Source: Hyunsoonleella pacifica (lineage in GTDB: Bacteria; Bacteroidota; Bacteroidia; Flavobacteriales; Flavobacteriaceae). Taken from it: a stretch of DNA of 64,000 nt. The notes below the pieces were generated by a model. That model saw only the letters and a list, made by a program, of their open reading frames with translations. It did not search any database and had not been told where the DNA came from. Positions 44,212-51,681 of this stretch are shown here, piece after piece. Position 1 is the first letter of the stretch, and each line of letters starts with the position of its first letter. Location of the stretch: positions 62,001 to 126,000 of the forward strand of contig NZ_SIRS01000002.1 in NCBI RefSeq assembly GCF_004310335.1, read 5' to 3'. The position numbers and the translations under genes were made by a program.

Positions 44212-44922
44212 ATGAATTGTATTATTATTGATGATGAAGCAACAGCTAGAGCAATTATTTCTCAGTTGTGTTCTAATATACCAAGCTTAAATATTTTGGA
44301 ATCGTTTCCAAATGCATTACAGGCCATAAAATATTTAAATCAAAACAAAGTAGATTTAATTTTTTTAGATATACATATGTCAGATTTTACAGGTTTCGAC
44401 TTTATCCAAACACTTAAAAATCCGCCTAAAATAATTTTAACAACATCAGATGGCCAATTTGCCATCGAAGCTTTTGAATACGATTGTATTGTTGATTATT
44501 TAGTAAAGCCTGTAGCTTTACCCCGATTTAAAAAAGCTATCAAAAAAGCTGAATCTTTTCAACTTACAACGCCGAAGCCTCCCAAAAAAAATAAACTAGA
44601 AACTACATCTGGCAACGACCTTTATGTGAATATTGATAGGCGATTAATTAAAATAGATATTCCAAGTATTTATTTGGTTAAGGCCAAAGGCGATTACATA
44701 CATGTAAAAACAGAAAATAAAGATTACACTGTACATTCTACATTAAAGAAAATAGAAGAGAAGTTACCTAACGATTTGTTTTTAAAAGTTCATCGTTCAT
44801 ATATTATTAATGTTAAAAAAATTATTGATATAGAAGATAATAGTGTACTTATTAAAAAAGACGTAATACCTGTAAGTCGTTCCAACCGGCCTGAATTAAT
44901 GAAGCGTTTAAATTTGCTTTAA
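44212..44922 (+). CDS. LytTR-family response regulator of the H-NOX/FIST relay
   Basis: A 236-residue regulator and the last gene of the signalling operon. The receiver domain has IIDDEA, phosphoacceptor Asp53 (FLDIHMSDFTG) and Lys in YLVKPVAL. After a Pro/Lys-rich linker, the LytTR domain spans about 133-236 (IDIPSIYLVKAKGDYIHVKTE, LPNDLFLKVHRSYIINV, VIPVSRSNRPELMKRL). The direct-repeat sites upstream of this operon and of genes at 45299, 56586 and 58834 are its best candidate targets, which would include autoregulation. It is similar in architecture to the regulator at 17216-17932. Confidence 0.93.
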   Translation: MNCIIIDDEATARAIISQLCSNIPSLNILESFPNALQAIKYLNQNKVDLIFLDIHMSDFTGFDFIQTLKNPPKIILTTSDGQFAIEAFEYDCIVDYLVKPVALPRFKKAIKKAESFQLTTPKPPKKNKLETTSGNDLYVNIDRRLIKIDIPSIYLVKAKGDYIHVKTENKDYTVHSTLKKIEEKLPNDLFLKVHRSYIINVKKIIDIEDNSVLIKKDVIPVSRSNRPELMKRLNLL

Positions 44923-45298
44923 AGATTTAACTTTAATACTAGTACTTCAAGTTACCTTTATAAAAACCATATATATTCAACTTTTCCGCATAATTTCACT
45001 CTAGTAAATCACCTAATTATAGTAGCCACATATTTAAAAAATCCTTTCAAAAATACACTTCATCGATGTTTTTGTGATTTAAACTGTTAAAATATTGTGT
45101 TATTCAACTAATGCTATTGTAATTACAACAATCAATATATTCTTTTTCGTACATTAGATTAGTGTTATAAATAATATCATACATAATTATTTTAACTTAA
45201 CTATTAAACCATTCGTCTACACTAAAGTTTCATCGAACGAAAAATAAAGATAACCCCAAAATAACAAACCTACATTTGTAGTATAAAACCTAAGAATC
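44923..45298. other. Intergenic region upstream of the T9SS protein gene
   Basis: This 376-bp AT-rich gap contains the LytTR-type promoter at 45208-45278 in its last third. The first 250 bp hold no ORF, RNA gene or clear terminator hairpin. Confidence 0.5.
45208..45278 (+). promoter_or_regulatory. LytTR-type promoter of the T9SS protein gene
   Basis: ACCATTCGTCTACACT starts at 45208, with half-sites at 45211 (ATTCGTC) and 45232 (ATCGAAC), 21 bp apart. The -7 box TACATTTG is at 45271-45278, exactly 39 bp after the second half-site and 20 bp before the start codon. The sequence after the -7 box (TAGTATAA) is also shared with the promoter at 58697. Confidence 0.75.
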
Positions 45299-47872
45299 AT
45301 GAAAAAATTACTACTACTATTATTTATTACAACTGCTTTATATGGACAAGATCAACCATTTAATTGTGATTATAACGCTTATTTATTTCAATATAATGAT
45401 GTTTACGCCATTGATTTGGCCTCCGGAAATTCGTATGCGGTTGCAACTGATGTTACAGAGGGTTCTATCAATGCAGCCGCTTACAATCCGGCAGATGGCT
45501 TTATATGGGGATCTTTAAGTTCTCCTTCTAAATCGATTGTTAGAATAGGAAAAGATTTTTCAACAGTTGTATTTTATGTAGACGAACTACCAACTAGTGG
45601 TCGTTATATAGGAGATATTAGTGCTAATGGTGTTTATTATTTAAAAGGAGGAGGAACAACGTATTACTCTATAGATGTAGATCCAGAATCGGAAAACTAT
45701 GGGCAACATATAGCTACTTTAACTTTACCTCAAAGTATTAGCATCCACGATTGGGCATTCAATGCTGTAGATGGCATGTTATATACAGTTGAAAAGGGAA
45801 CAAATATTTTATATAGAATAAATATTGACACAGGAGCAATGACTAATCTAGGAGAAGTTCCTATTCTTTCAGGGTTAAATTATACGTATGGTGCAGTGTA
45901 TTTTGATGCGGATGGACGTTTTTATGTTTCAGCCAATCAAACAGGAACCATTTATGTAATTCAAAATGTACAAGATTTAACTGGCTCGAATATTATGGAA
46001 TCTAATCTATTTGCATTTGGTCCATCAAGTTCTCAAAACGATGGTGCACGTTGTCCTACAGCACCAGTACCACAGGAAGACTGTTCAAATGGTATTGATG
46101 ACGACGGGGATGGACTAATCGATTGTGAAGATCCTTCATGTTCTGGTTATGCTGGATGTCCTGTGATAGAAGCCTCAACATCTTCAAGCGCAAATGAAGG
46201 AGGATTAGAGAGTAATAATAGACTTTCAGAATTAGTAAACAAACGTAATTTTAATCGTGCAAAGCGCAGTTATAATTTTGATAAAACTACAGCGAAGCGA
46301 TTCAAAAAAACATCAAAGTATGGTAAAAATCTATCAGGAAAGGGAAATACGCTTCAGTTGTCAGATTTTATTCCTTTAGATGTGATAAGTGAGGATGAAG
46401 CTATAGAATCTTCTCCTCAAGATTTAATAGGTATTACTAATGCAACAGAGATATATTCGGTAGATTATATAAAAAACAGTGAAGCTGTAGCATCTATTTT
46501 ATTACTAAAAACAGAAGATGGTGTGTATGAGCATTCAAAATATATCTGTGATAGATTATTGGGAGCAGAGTTAATATCAGTGTCAACTATAGAAATTAAA
46601 GGACAGCAATTTATAAGATCGTTGATACGAAATGTATATGGTAACTTAGAATTTGTATTAAGTTTTTCAGCTAAAGCTGTAGATAACGATACTAATTTTG
46701 AAATAGAAAGCCATTGGAATATTGATAAATACGAGGATAATGTAGGTTTTTATAATTTCCAAATTTGGACCAACTCCTTGGATAATTTAGTAAAGCTTGG
46801 AGAAGAAGTGGTAACACTATTAGAGGTACAAAAGCCAGTAATTAATTACAACAACTCATCAGCACCAACAGTATTTATAAAATCAGGAAAATACCGTAAT
46901 GGAAAGCTAGACTTATTGATAGTTAACACGAATAGAACAGAGAATATAGTATTTGATGGAGGCGTAAGAACTACAGAAACAGGAACAGTAGAAATGGTAT
47001 CTACTAACATCACATTAGATGGGCATTATATATCTAATGTAGAAGTAGATGCAGGTAGTTTATTTGACGTAGGGTTCAGAATTGGGGATGGCGTAAACAT
47101 TCCAGATGACCTGTTTTTATCTGATGGACCATGGGGCTACGATGATGCTCAAGCCAATGTAACACGTTTTGATGTTGCCACAAACAGCGAGAGCTTTCAA
47201 GAAGATGTATATCAAGTAGAGCGTAACATAGCTTTAGAAGCTACAACAGACGATTATGTAGCGGTATACCGTGCATTAACACCAAAGTTTAATCCTATAG
47301 ACTTATCAGCGTACAATAGTTTAAAACTTAAAGCCAGCGGTACAGGAACATTAATAGTACGTTTGGTCAAAGAAAGTATTAGCGATTGGGAAGCGCAATT
47401 TAAAACAAGCATAACGCTAACTGAAGATATGGAAGAATATACTCTGCCTTTTTCAGACTTTATAGACCAAGGAGGAGCAGCTTTACAAGCAAACGATGTA
47501 ACATCTATAGTGTATACTATGTTGGCTGAAAATGGCGAAACGCAAACAAAAATATTAGATTTAGAACACGTACATTTTGCTAGCAGTTCTTTATCAGTAG
47601 AAGATATAGAAAATACAGGTATAGAAATACTAGCCACCCCCAATCCAATGCATTTAAGTACAAGCATTCAATTTAATGCTCCAGCTACTGAAACTTTTGA
47701 TGTAGAAGTATATAACCAATTAGGACATTTGGTAAAAACCATAGAAGTAAAGGCTGTAAGAGGAAACAATAACGTAACTCTAAAGCGAGGAAGCTTAAGT
47801 TCGGGAATATATTTTTGCAAGTTAGAAAGTAAACTAACCCATTATAAAACAATCAAGCTTGTTTTGGATTAG
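45299..47872 (+). CDS. Large secreted T9SS cargo protein with beta-propeller-like N-terminus
   Basis: An 857-residue protein with a signal peptide (MKKLLLLLFITTALYG) and a C-terminal type A type IX sorting domain (residues about 770-857: ILATPNPMHLSTSIQFNAP, VEVYNQLGHLVKTIEV, LSSGIYFCKLES). Residues about 20-255 contain short repeats of the type AAYNPADGFIWG, ISANGVYYLKG, FNAVDGMLYTVEK and VYFDADGRFYVS, fitting a beta-propeller. A Ca-binding-like loop NGIDDDGDGLIDCEDPSC follows (about 262-279). Residues about 640-745 resemble a carbohydrate-binding jelly roll. A surface or matrix role is likely. Its LytTR promoter ties it to the polysaccharide genes. Confidence 0.85.
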   Translation: MKKLLLLLFITTALYGQDQPFNCDYNAYLFQYNDVYAIDLASGNSYAVATDVTEGSINAAAYNPADGFIWGSLSSPSKSIVRIGKDFSTVVFYVDELPTSGRYIGDISANGVYYLKGGGTTYYSIDVDPESENYGQHIATLTLPQSISIHDWAFNAVDGMLYTVEKGTNILYRINIDTGAMTNLGEVPILSGLNYTYGAVYFDADGRFYVSANQTGTIYVIQNVQDLTGSNIMESNLFAFGPSSSQNDGARCPTAPVPQEDCSNGIDDDGDGLIDCEDPSCSGYAGCPVIEASTSSSANEGGLESNNRLSELVNKRNFNRAKRSYNFDKTTAKRFKKTSKYGKNLSGKGNTLQLSDFIPLDVISEDEAIESSPQDLIGITNATEIYSVDYIKNSEAVASILLLKTEDGVYEHSKYICDRLLGAELISVSTIEIKGQQFIRSLIRNVYGNLEFVLSFSAKAVDNDTNFEIESHWNIDKYEDNVGFYNFQIWTNSLDNLVKLGEEVVTLLEVQKPVINYNNSSAPTVFIKSGKYRNGKLDLLIVNTNRTENIVFDGGVRTTETGTVEMVSTNITLDGHYISNVEVDAGSLFDVGFRIGDGVNIPDDLFLSDGPWGYDDAQANVTRFDVATNSESFQEDVYQVERNIALEATTDDYVAVYRALTPKFNPIDLSAYNSLKLKASGTGTLIVRLVKESISDWEAQFKTSITLTEDMEEYTLPFSDFIDQGGAALQANDVTSIVYTMLAENGETQTKILDLEHVHFASSSLSVEDIENTGIEILATPNPMHLSTSIQFNAPATETFDVEVYNQLGHLVKTIEVKAVRGNNNVTLKRGSLSSGIYFCKLESKLTHYKTIKLVLD

Positions 47873-47933
47873 ATTAAACTCCAACCCAAATTGAATTAAC
47901 TGAGGATTAATAATAGCGACTAATTCAAAAGTG

Positions 47934-47970
47934 AAAAAGCGTAAGAAACATAAGTTTTTTGCGCTTTTTT
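47934..47970 (+). terminator. Terminator-like hairpin after the T9SS gene
   Basis: AAAAAGCGTAAGAAAC (47934-47949) pairs with GTTTTTTGCGCTTTTT (47954-47969) over 16 positions with two G-U pairs in RNA, ending in a T run. Confidence 0.85.
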
Positions 47971-48348
47971 ATTGTAATAATTGGGCGTTACCACAAGGGT
48001 CGGGCTTTCGGCAGTCGCTCCCTCCTGCGTCGGGGAGCTTCAACAAATGCCTCAATCCCTAACGCGGGTTCTGGCTAAATATTTAGATACTGCAATTGAG
48101 TAAGAAAATTATAGGTTTTTGTTATACTGTTTAGTATTTTCCTGATTGACAAATAGAACTAAAAAAGTATTAAACTTCCATATAGCCAACTAAAATGGAG
48201 TTATAAACCGAATAGTTTGAGGATATAAACAATTTAATCCCATCAATAACAATAAATTCCGTAAATGCCGTATAAATGTCGTTAGCAAGTCACTATAAAT
48301 TGAGAATTTAAAGAATATTTTTGCTGTACAAATTTAACTGAACTAATA
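47971..48348. other. Accessory intergenic segment with a GC-rich structured block
   Basis: The block at about 47982-48070 (starting TTGGGCGTTACCACAAGGGT and ending TCCCTAACGCGG) is much more GC-rich than its surroundings. Its ends GGCGTTA and TAACGC are inverted. Similar blocks recur beside small accessory genes in flavobacteria, recalled from general experience and not checked here. The rest (48080-48340) is AT-rich and holds no ORF. It ends with a possible -7 box TATTTTTG at 48316-48323 for the XRE gene. Confidence 0.5.
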
Positions 48349-48968
48349 ATGACAGAAATTGGAAATAGAATAAAAGAAATACGATTAAAAAAGGATTATC
48401 TCAAGAAGAATTAGCTGAAGCTTCTAAGGTAAATTTACGGACAATTCAACGAATTGAAAATAATGAAACCAAACCAAGAGAAAAAACCCTTCAATTAATT
48501 TTTAACGCATTAGAAATAGAAATAATTGAGCGAGAAAAAAAAAGGGTTAATAAATATTTAATTTTGTCATCCTTTTTAACAGTTTTAATAATCATATGCT
48601 CTCTACTTCCTTGGACTAGATTTTTTGATTATTTCAAAAATGGAAAGAGAATATATAGAAATAATTCAGGGTGGGATGGACAATCAATAGTTTTTGACTA
48701 TGATTTCCCATATTGGCTGATTACTTTAAGTGTAATATCTATTGGATTAATCGTTGTTAGTCATTCTTTAGAAATAATAGAAAATAAAAAGAGGTACATT
48801 GCTATACAGCTTGGATTGATAATTTGGTTTTTGTTAGGCTTATTTAACTATAGTTTTACACAAAGCTTTGATGTAAGACCTGGGTTATTTATTACAATAA
48901 TAGCTACTATTTTATTAATTTTTGCATACCGAAAAAAAGAAAGAAAAACTGGTGTTAACAATTTATAA
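48349..48968 (+). pseudogene. XRE-family HTH membrane protein, frameshifted
   Basis: ATG at 48349 opens MTEIGNRIKEIRLKK. The frame then breaks at a run of six A (48387-48392), where a seventh A would restore GLSQEELAEASKVNLRTIQRIENNETKPREKTL. The corrected protein is 206 residues: an N-terminal Cro/CI-type HTH (about residues 5-60) and a C-terminal part with four hydrophobic helices (FLTVLIIICSLLPW, YWLITLSVISIGLIVVS, YIAIQLGLIIWFLLGLF, LFITIIATILLIFAY). Such HTH-plus-membrane proteins are common accessory regulators in Bacteroidota. The one-base loss could be genuine decay, slippage-corrected expression or a sequencing error. Confidence 0.8.
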
Positions 48969-48971
48969 ACA

Positions 48972-49013
48972 CAATTACGGTGGATTCGACAAAATACGAA
49001 TCCTCCGTAATTG
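48972..49013. repeat. 17-bp inverted repeat (cassette end)
   Basis: CAATTACGGTGGATTCG (48972-48988) and CGAATCCTCCGTAATTG (48997-49013) pair with one mismatch around an 8-nt loop, 3 bp after the XRE stop. It lacks a T run on either side, so it is not a typical terminator. It may mark the end of the accessory segment. Confidence 0.7.
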
Positions 49014-49084
49014 CTAATGCTTGTGCCCAACAAAAAAGTTTACGTCCTTAACCTGTAACTGACGGTTACATGTGATAAATGTGC

Positions 49085-49912
49085 TCAATTACTGATTTGA
49101 TCTTTTAATCCATCAGAAATAGCTTGTGCATATTGCTTTACTTTATACCCATTACCAGGAGTATTAATAAAGAAAAAGAATTGCCAAATAAATCCACCAG
49201 CTAAACGGTTTTGAGATTTATTTTGCCAATCTTCGTATTTCATCTTGGTTTCAGATGGCGTGTATTGGCCTAAAGCTCCCGAAGAATTAATAGATTCTAC
49301 TCCGGGTACAATAGGAATGGAAGGAAATTTTTCTATCCATACTGAAGGATCATTTCCGTATCCTCCATCATAGCACTGTAAATGAAAACGTTCTACAACA
49401 CCGCTATATTTGGAAACATATTGATACCACTCTTCCCATCCTTCCAAATAATATGGTGCAGCTGTAAGCTTTAAACCTGCTTTAATAGCAGCTAGTGTTA
49501 CTGTTTTTACCTTTTCACTTGTTGCTATTTCTTGTTCATTATCCATATCAATACCTGTCAATCCATTTGTTTTTAACCAAAGCATAACACTACTGAGTGC
49601 TGTTGAACTCATAGCAGCTAAAGCTTCAATTGCCGAGTCGCCAAGGGAAAAATAGACATCTGAAATATTGTTTTTTGAAGTAAATTCGAACAAAACTGAT
49701 ATCCAGTCAGAATCTCCAACATACGCGCCATTCGAATCAAACATAGGAGAAGTAGGGTCGTTATATACAATTCCTCCTTTATAACCATTAGGTCCAGAAA
49801 TAATGAGTGAGTTAATAGAGGTATCTTCATAGTAGCTTGAATATTTAGTAACTTCGTTGGAAGGATATGCATTACGTGAATACATTGCAATAGTTTGTTT
49901 TATAGAACTCAT
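49085..49912 (-). CDS. GH18-like (chitinase-fold) protein without signal peptide
   Basis: A 275-residue TIM-barrel protein of glycoside hydrolase family 18 type. The catalytic-strand motif is TGIDMDNE (Asp122, Asp124, catalytic Glu126); the first Asp of DxxDxDxE is Thr. LQCYDGG (Tyr181, Asp182) matches the MxYD strand-6 motif, and FIWQFF (Trp243) matches the strand-8 Trp. It lacks a signal peptide and carbohydrate-binding modules, unusual for a chitinase. It lies 84 bp downstream of the helical toxin-like gene on the same strand. It may be the glycan-targeting partner of that protein, or hydrolyse N-glycan-like chains. The substrate is unknown. Confidence 0.8.
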   Translation of the reverse strand: MSSIKQTIAMYSRNAYPSNEVTKYSSYYEDTSINSLIISGPNGYKGGIVYNDPTSPMFDSNGAYVGDSDWISVLFEFTSKNNISDVYFSLGDSAIEALAAMSSTALSSVMLWLKTNGLTGIDMDNEQEIATSEKVKTVTLAAIKAGLKLTAAPYYLEGWEEWYQYVSKYSGVVERFHLQCYDGGYGNDPSVWIEKFPSIPIVPGVESINSSGALGQYTPSETKMKYEDWQNKSQNRLAGGFIWQFFFFINTPGNGYKVKQYAQAISDGLKDQISN

Positions 49913-49942
49913 ATTTTTTGTAGTTAGATAATTTTACATAAA

Positions 49943-49968
49943 AGTCATCCCCCTACCGGGGAATGACT
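49943..49968. repeat. GTCAT-type hairpin between the two toxin-locus genes
   Basis: AGTCATCCCCC and GGGGAATGACT pair with one mismatch around a 4-nt loop. On the minus strand it is followed by TTTTAT, so it can attenuate transcription between the genes at 49997-51343 and 49085-49912. It resembles the dispersed GTCATTCC palindromes elsewhere in the window. Confidence 0.7.
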
Positions 49969-49996
49969 AAGTTTTTATTTTATTAATAGTGCATGA

Positions 49997-51343
49997 TTAT
50001 GCCGTAGTGGTCTGTAGAAGAGTAACAGAAGTCTTCTCATACGAATCACATTGAGGCGCACTTCCATACCATGGCGTTCCACTAAAGAATACCGCAGTAT
50101 TAGCACTAAAATTTTTATCCGCGCTTAAGTACATTGGCTGTCTACAAAAGAAAAAGAACGTAATGTCAGGATTTGCTTCTGCATGTACTTTGGCAGCTTC
50201 AACAGAAGTTCCAGTGATGGTATCAATGTGATTATCCCAAGAAGCACCACCATACTGCGCTACATCAGAGACAGTTTTCCAAGTTGTCTTTGAAGGATTG
50301 ATGGCTGCTTTGTAAGCTTCTGATGCAGATTTGATACCATTAAAATACTCTTTGTATTTAGGTTTGATATTGTTTTCAAGATCGTTACACATTTGCTTAC
50401 ATTGATCAACGACATTGACGATATCAAGAATATTGAATACCACATCCACAACAGACATTACAACGACAACTGCTGCTGCAAATTTCCCAACTGCATCCAT
50501 TGCCTCAAATGCACTAACGCCAACTTCCTCAGCAGGAATACCTGCGTCTCTAGCTGCTGTTTCGATAGTTTTTGTCGCGATATTCAATCTATTCTTCAAA
50601 ATCAAGATAGATATTCCTCTTACTAATTCTGTTCCTACTTTAGCTGCTGCTGGAGGTGTCCAACCTACTAATGAGTTCATGAATTTTTCAACATCGGCAT
50701 CAGATTTTGCACTAAGGTTTAATTCATCTAATGCATCGTAGACCTGATTGATTTCGCTACTATTATAGACAATTCTTGCAGACTCAGCATAAGTCCTAAA
50801 AGTTGCTGCGTCTAATTTACCTGCTTTTCTTTGTACCTCGGCCATGAACTGCATTAAGTTAGCTCTACAGGTCTTGGTATCAAGACCTACAGGTGCTTTA
50901 GATGCAATCAAATTATTGTTCTTTTTGTATTGTGCTACGTAATTTGCAACACTGGGACCAATCTTATTCGAAATATCAGTATCTGCAGTTTGTAATTTGT
51001 TGTTCAGTTCTTTTGACTTATCCGAGATTACTTTTTCTTCAATAATTGCGGTAGCTTCAAGAGCAGCAAATGCAGCCATTCCCAAACCAAAAGACCAGAT
51101 TGAAGCTACAGCAGCAGCATCAGCTGCTATCTTGGTAGCATCAGCTGCAATTGTTCTATCCCTTACCTCCATTGCTAAGCTTTCCAATTCAGAAAACTCA
51201 GAGTTTACTGCACTTTCAGCATCAAAATCGCCTACATTTAAGAATAGTGTTTGTTCTTTGATAATATCATCAATGTTTCCATCACTCTCGGTATCCCAAG
51301 TTGACATATAGTTTAAATAGGTTATTAAATCAGTACTTGCCAT
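49997..51343 (-). CDS. Helical protein resembling an alpha pore-forming toxin subunit
   Basis: A 448-residue, predominantly helical protein without signal peptide. Long amphipathic helices surround two hydrophobic hairpin-like segments: residues about 76-100 (AAAVASIWSFGLGMAAFAALEATAI) shown as SIWSFGLGMAAFAALEA, and about 287-313 (FAAAVVVVMSVVDVVFNILD). This layout, with heptad-rich flanks and no signal, is that of ClyA/Hbl/Nhe/Xax-type alpha pore-forming toxins. The C-terminal 60 residues are different, aromatic and beta-like (ITFFFFCRQPMYLSADK, AVFFSGTPWYGS). No sequence family was identified with certainty. It is paired with the GH18-like gene. Toxin assignment is inference from topology. 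Confidence 0.5.
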   Translation of the reverse strand: MASTDLITYLNYMSTWDTESDGNIDDIIKEQTLFLNVGDFDAESAVNSEFSELESLAMEVRDRTIAADATKIAADAAAVASIWSFGLGMAAFAALEATAIIEEKVISDKSKELNNKLQTADTDISNKIGPSVANYVAQYKKNNNLIASKAPVGLDTKTCRANLMQFMAEVQRKAGKLDAATFRTYAESARIVYNSSEINQVYDALDELNLSAKSDADVEKFMNSLVGWTPPAAAKVGTELVRGISILILKNRLNIATKTIETAARDAGIPAEEVGVSAFEAMDAVGKFAAAVVVVMSVVDVVFNILDIVNVVDQCKQMCNDLENNIKPKYKEYFNGIKSASEAYKAAINPSKTTWKTVSDVAQYGGASWDNHIDTITGTSVEAAKVHAEANPDITFFFFCRQPMYLSADKNFSANTAVFFSGTPWYGSAPQCDSYEKTSVTLLQTTTA

Positions 51344-51681
51344 GTTTTTAAAATTTGATATTTCCCTACTCTATTTAAAATAGGCTTTTCGGTTGCGCCT
51401 TTGTAATCACAAAACTGATAGTAGCTACTCAATCGAATAATTTGTTTTGGATGTGATGTAAAGTTTAGGAATTAATGAATTGAATTATAACAAAATGGCA
51501 TGAGCGCTAGATTTTTGTGTATAAGTAAGATAATTCTATGTATAAAAGGAGAAATAGTATACACGTATAAGTATTGTAGTGGTTTAGAGTTTAAACCCTA
51601 GTCCTGAATCTTTATAAAATGGAAGTAATAATTATAAAGAAGTAAGAGTTTATATTCCGCTACTATTCCTTATGAGATATA
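51344..51681. other. Intergenic region upstream of the toxin-like gene
   Basis: This 338-bp AT-rich gap must hold the promoter of the gene at 49997-51343 and the end of the TPR/barrel transcript. No strong terminator or repeat is seen. A short dyad CCTATTTT/AAATAGAGTAGG-like element lies near 51366-51385 (minus orientation). No additional ORF is supported. Confidence 0.4.

Noticed and set aside
47982-48070. Integron attC site
   Set aside because: The inverted GGCGTTA/TAACGC ends are suggestive, but the core does not match GTTRRRY properly and no integrase or neighbouring cassette array is seen.
50393-51311. Several plus-strand reading frames across the toxin-like gene
   Set aside because: They are antisense to one well-formed 448-residue frame with clear helical periodicity and have no recognisable features.
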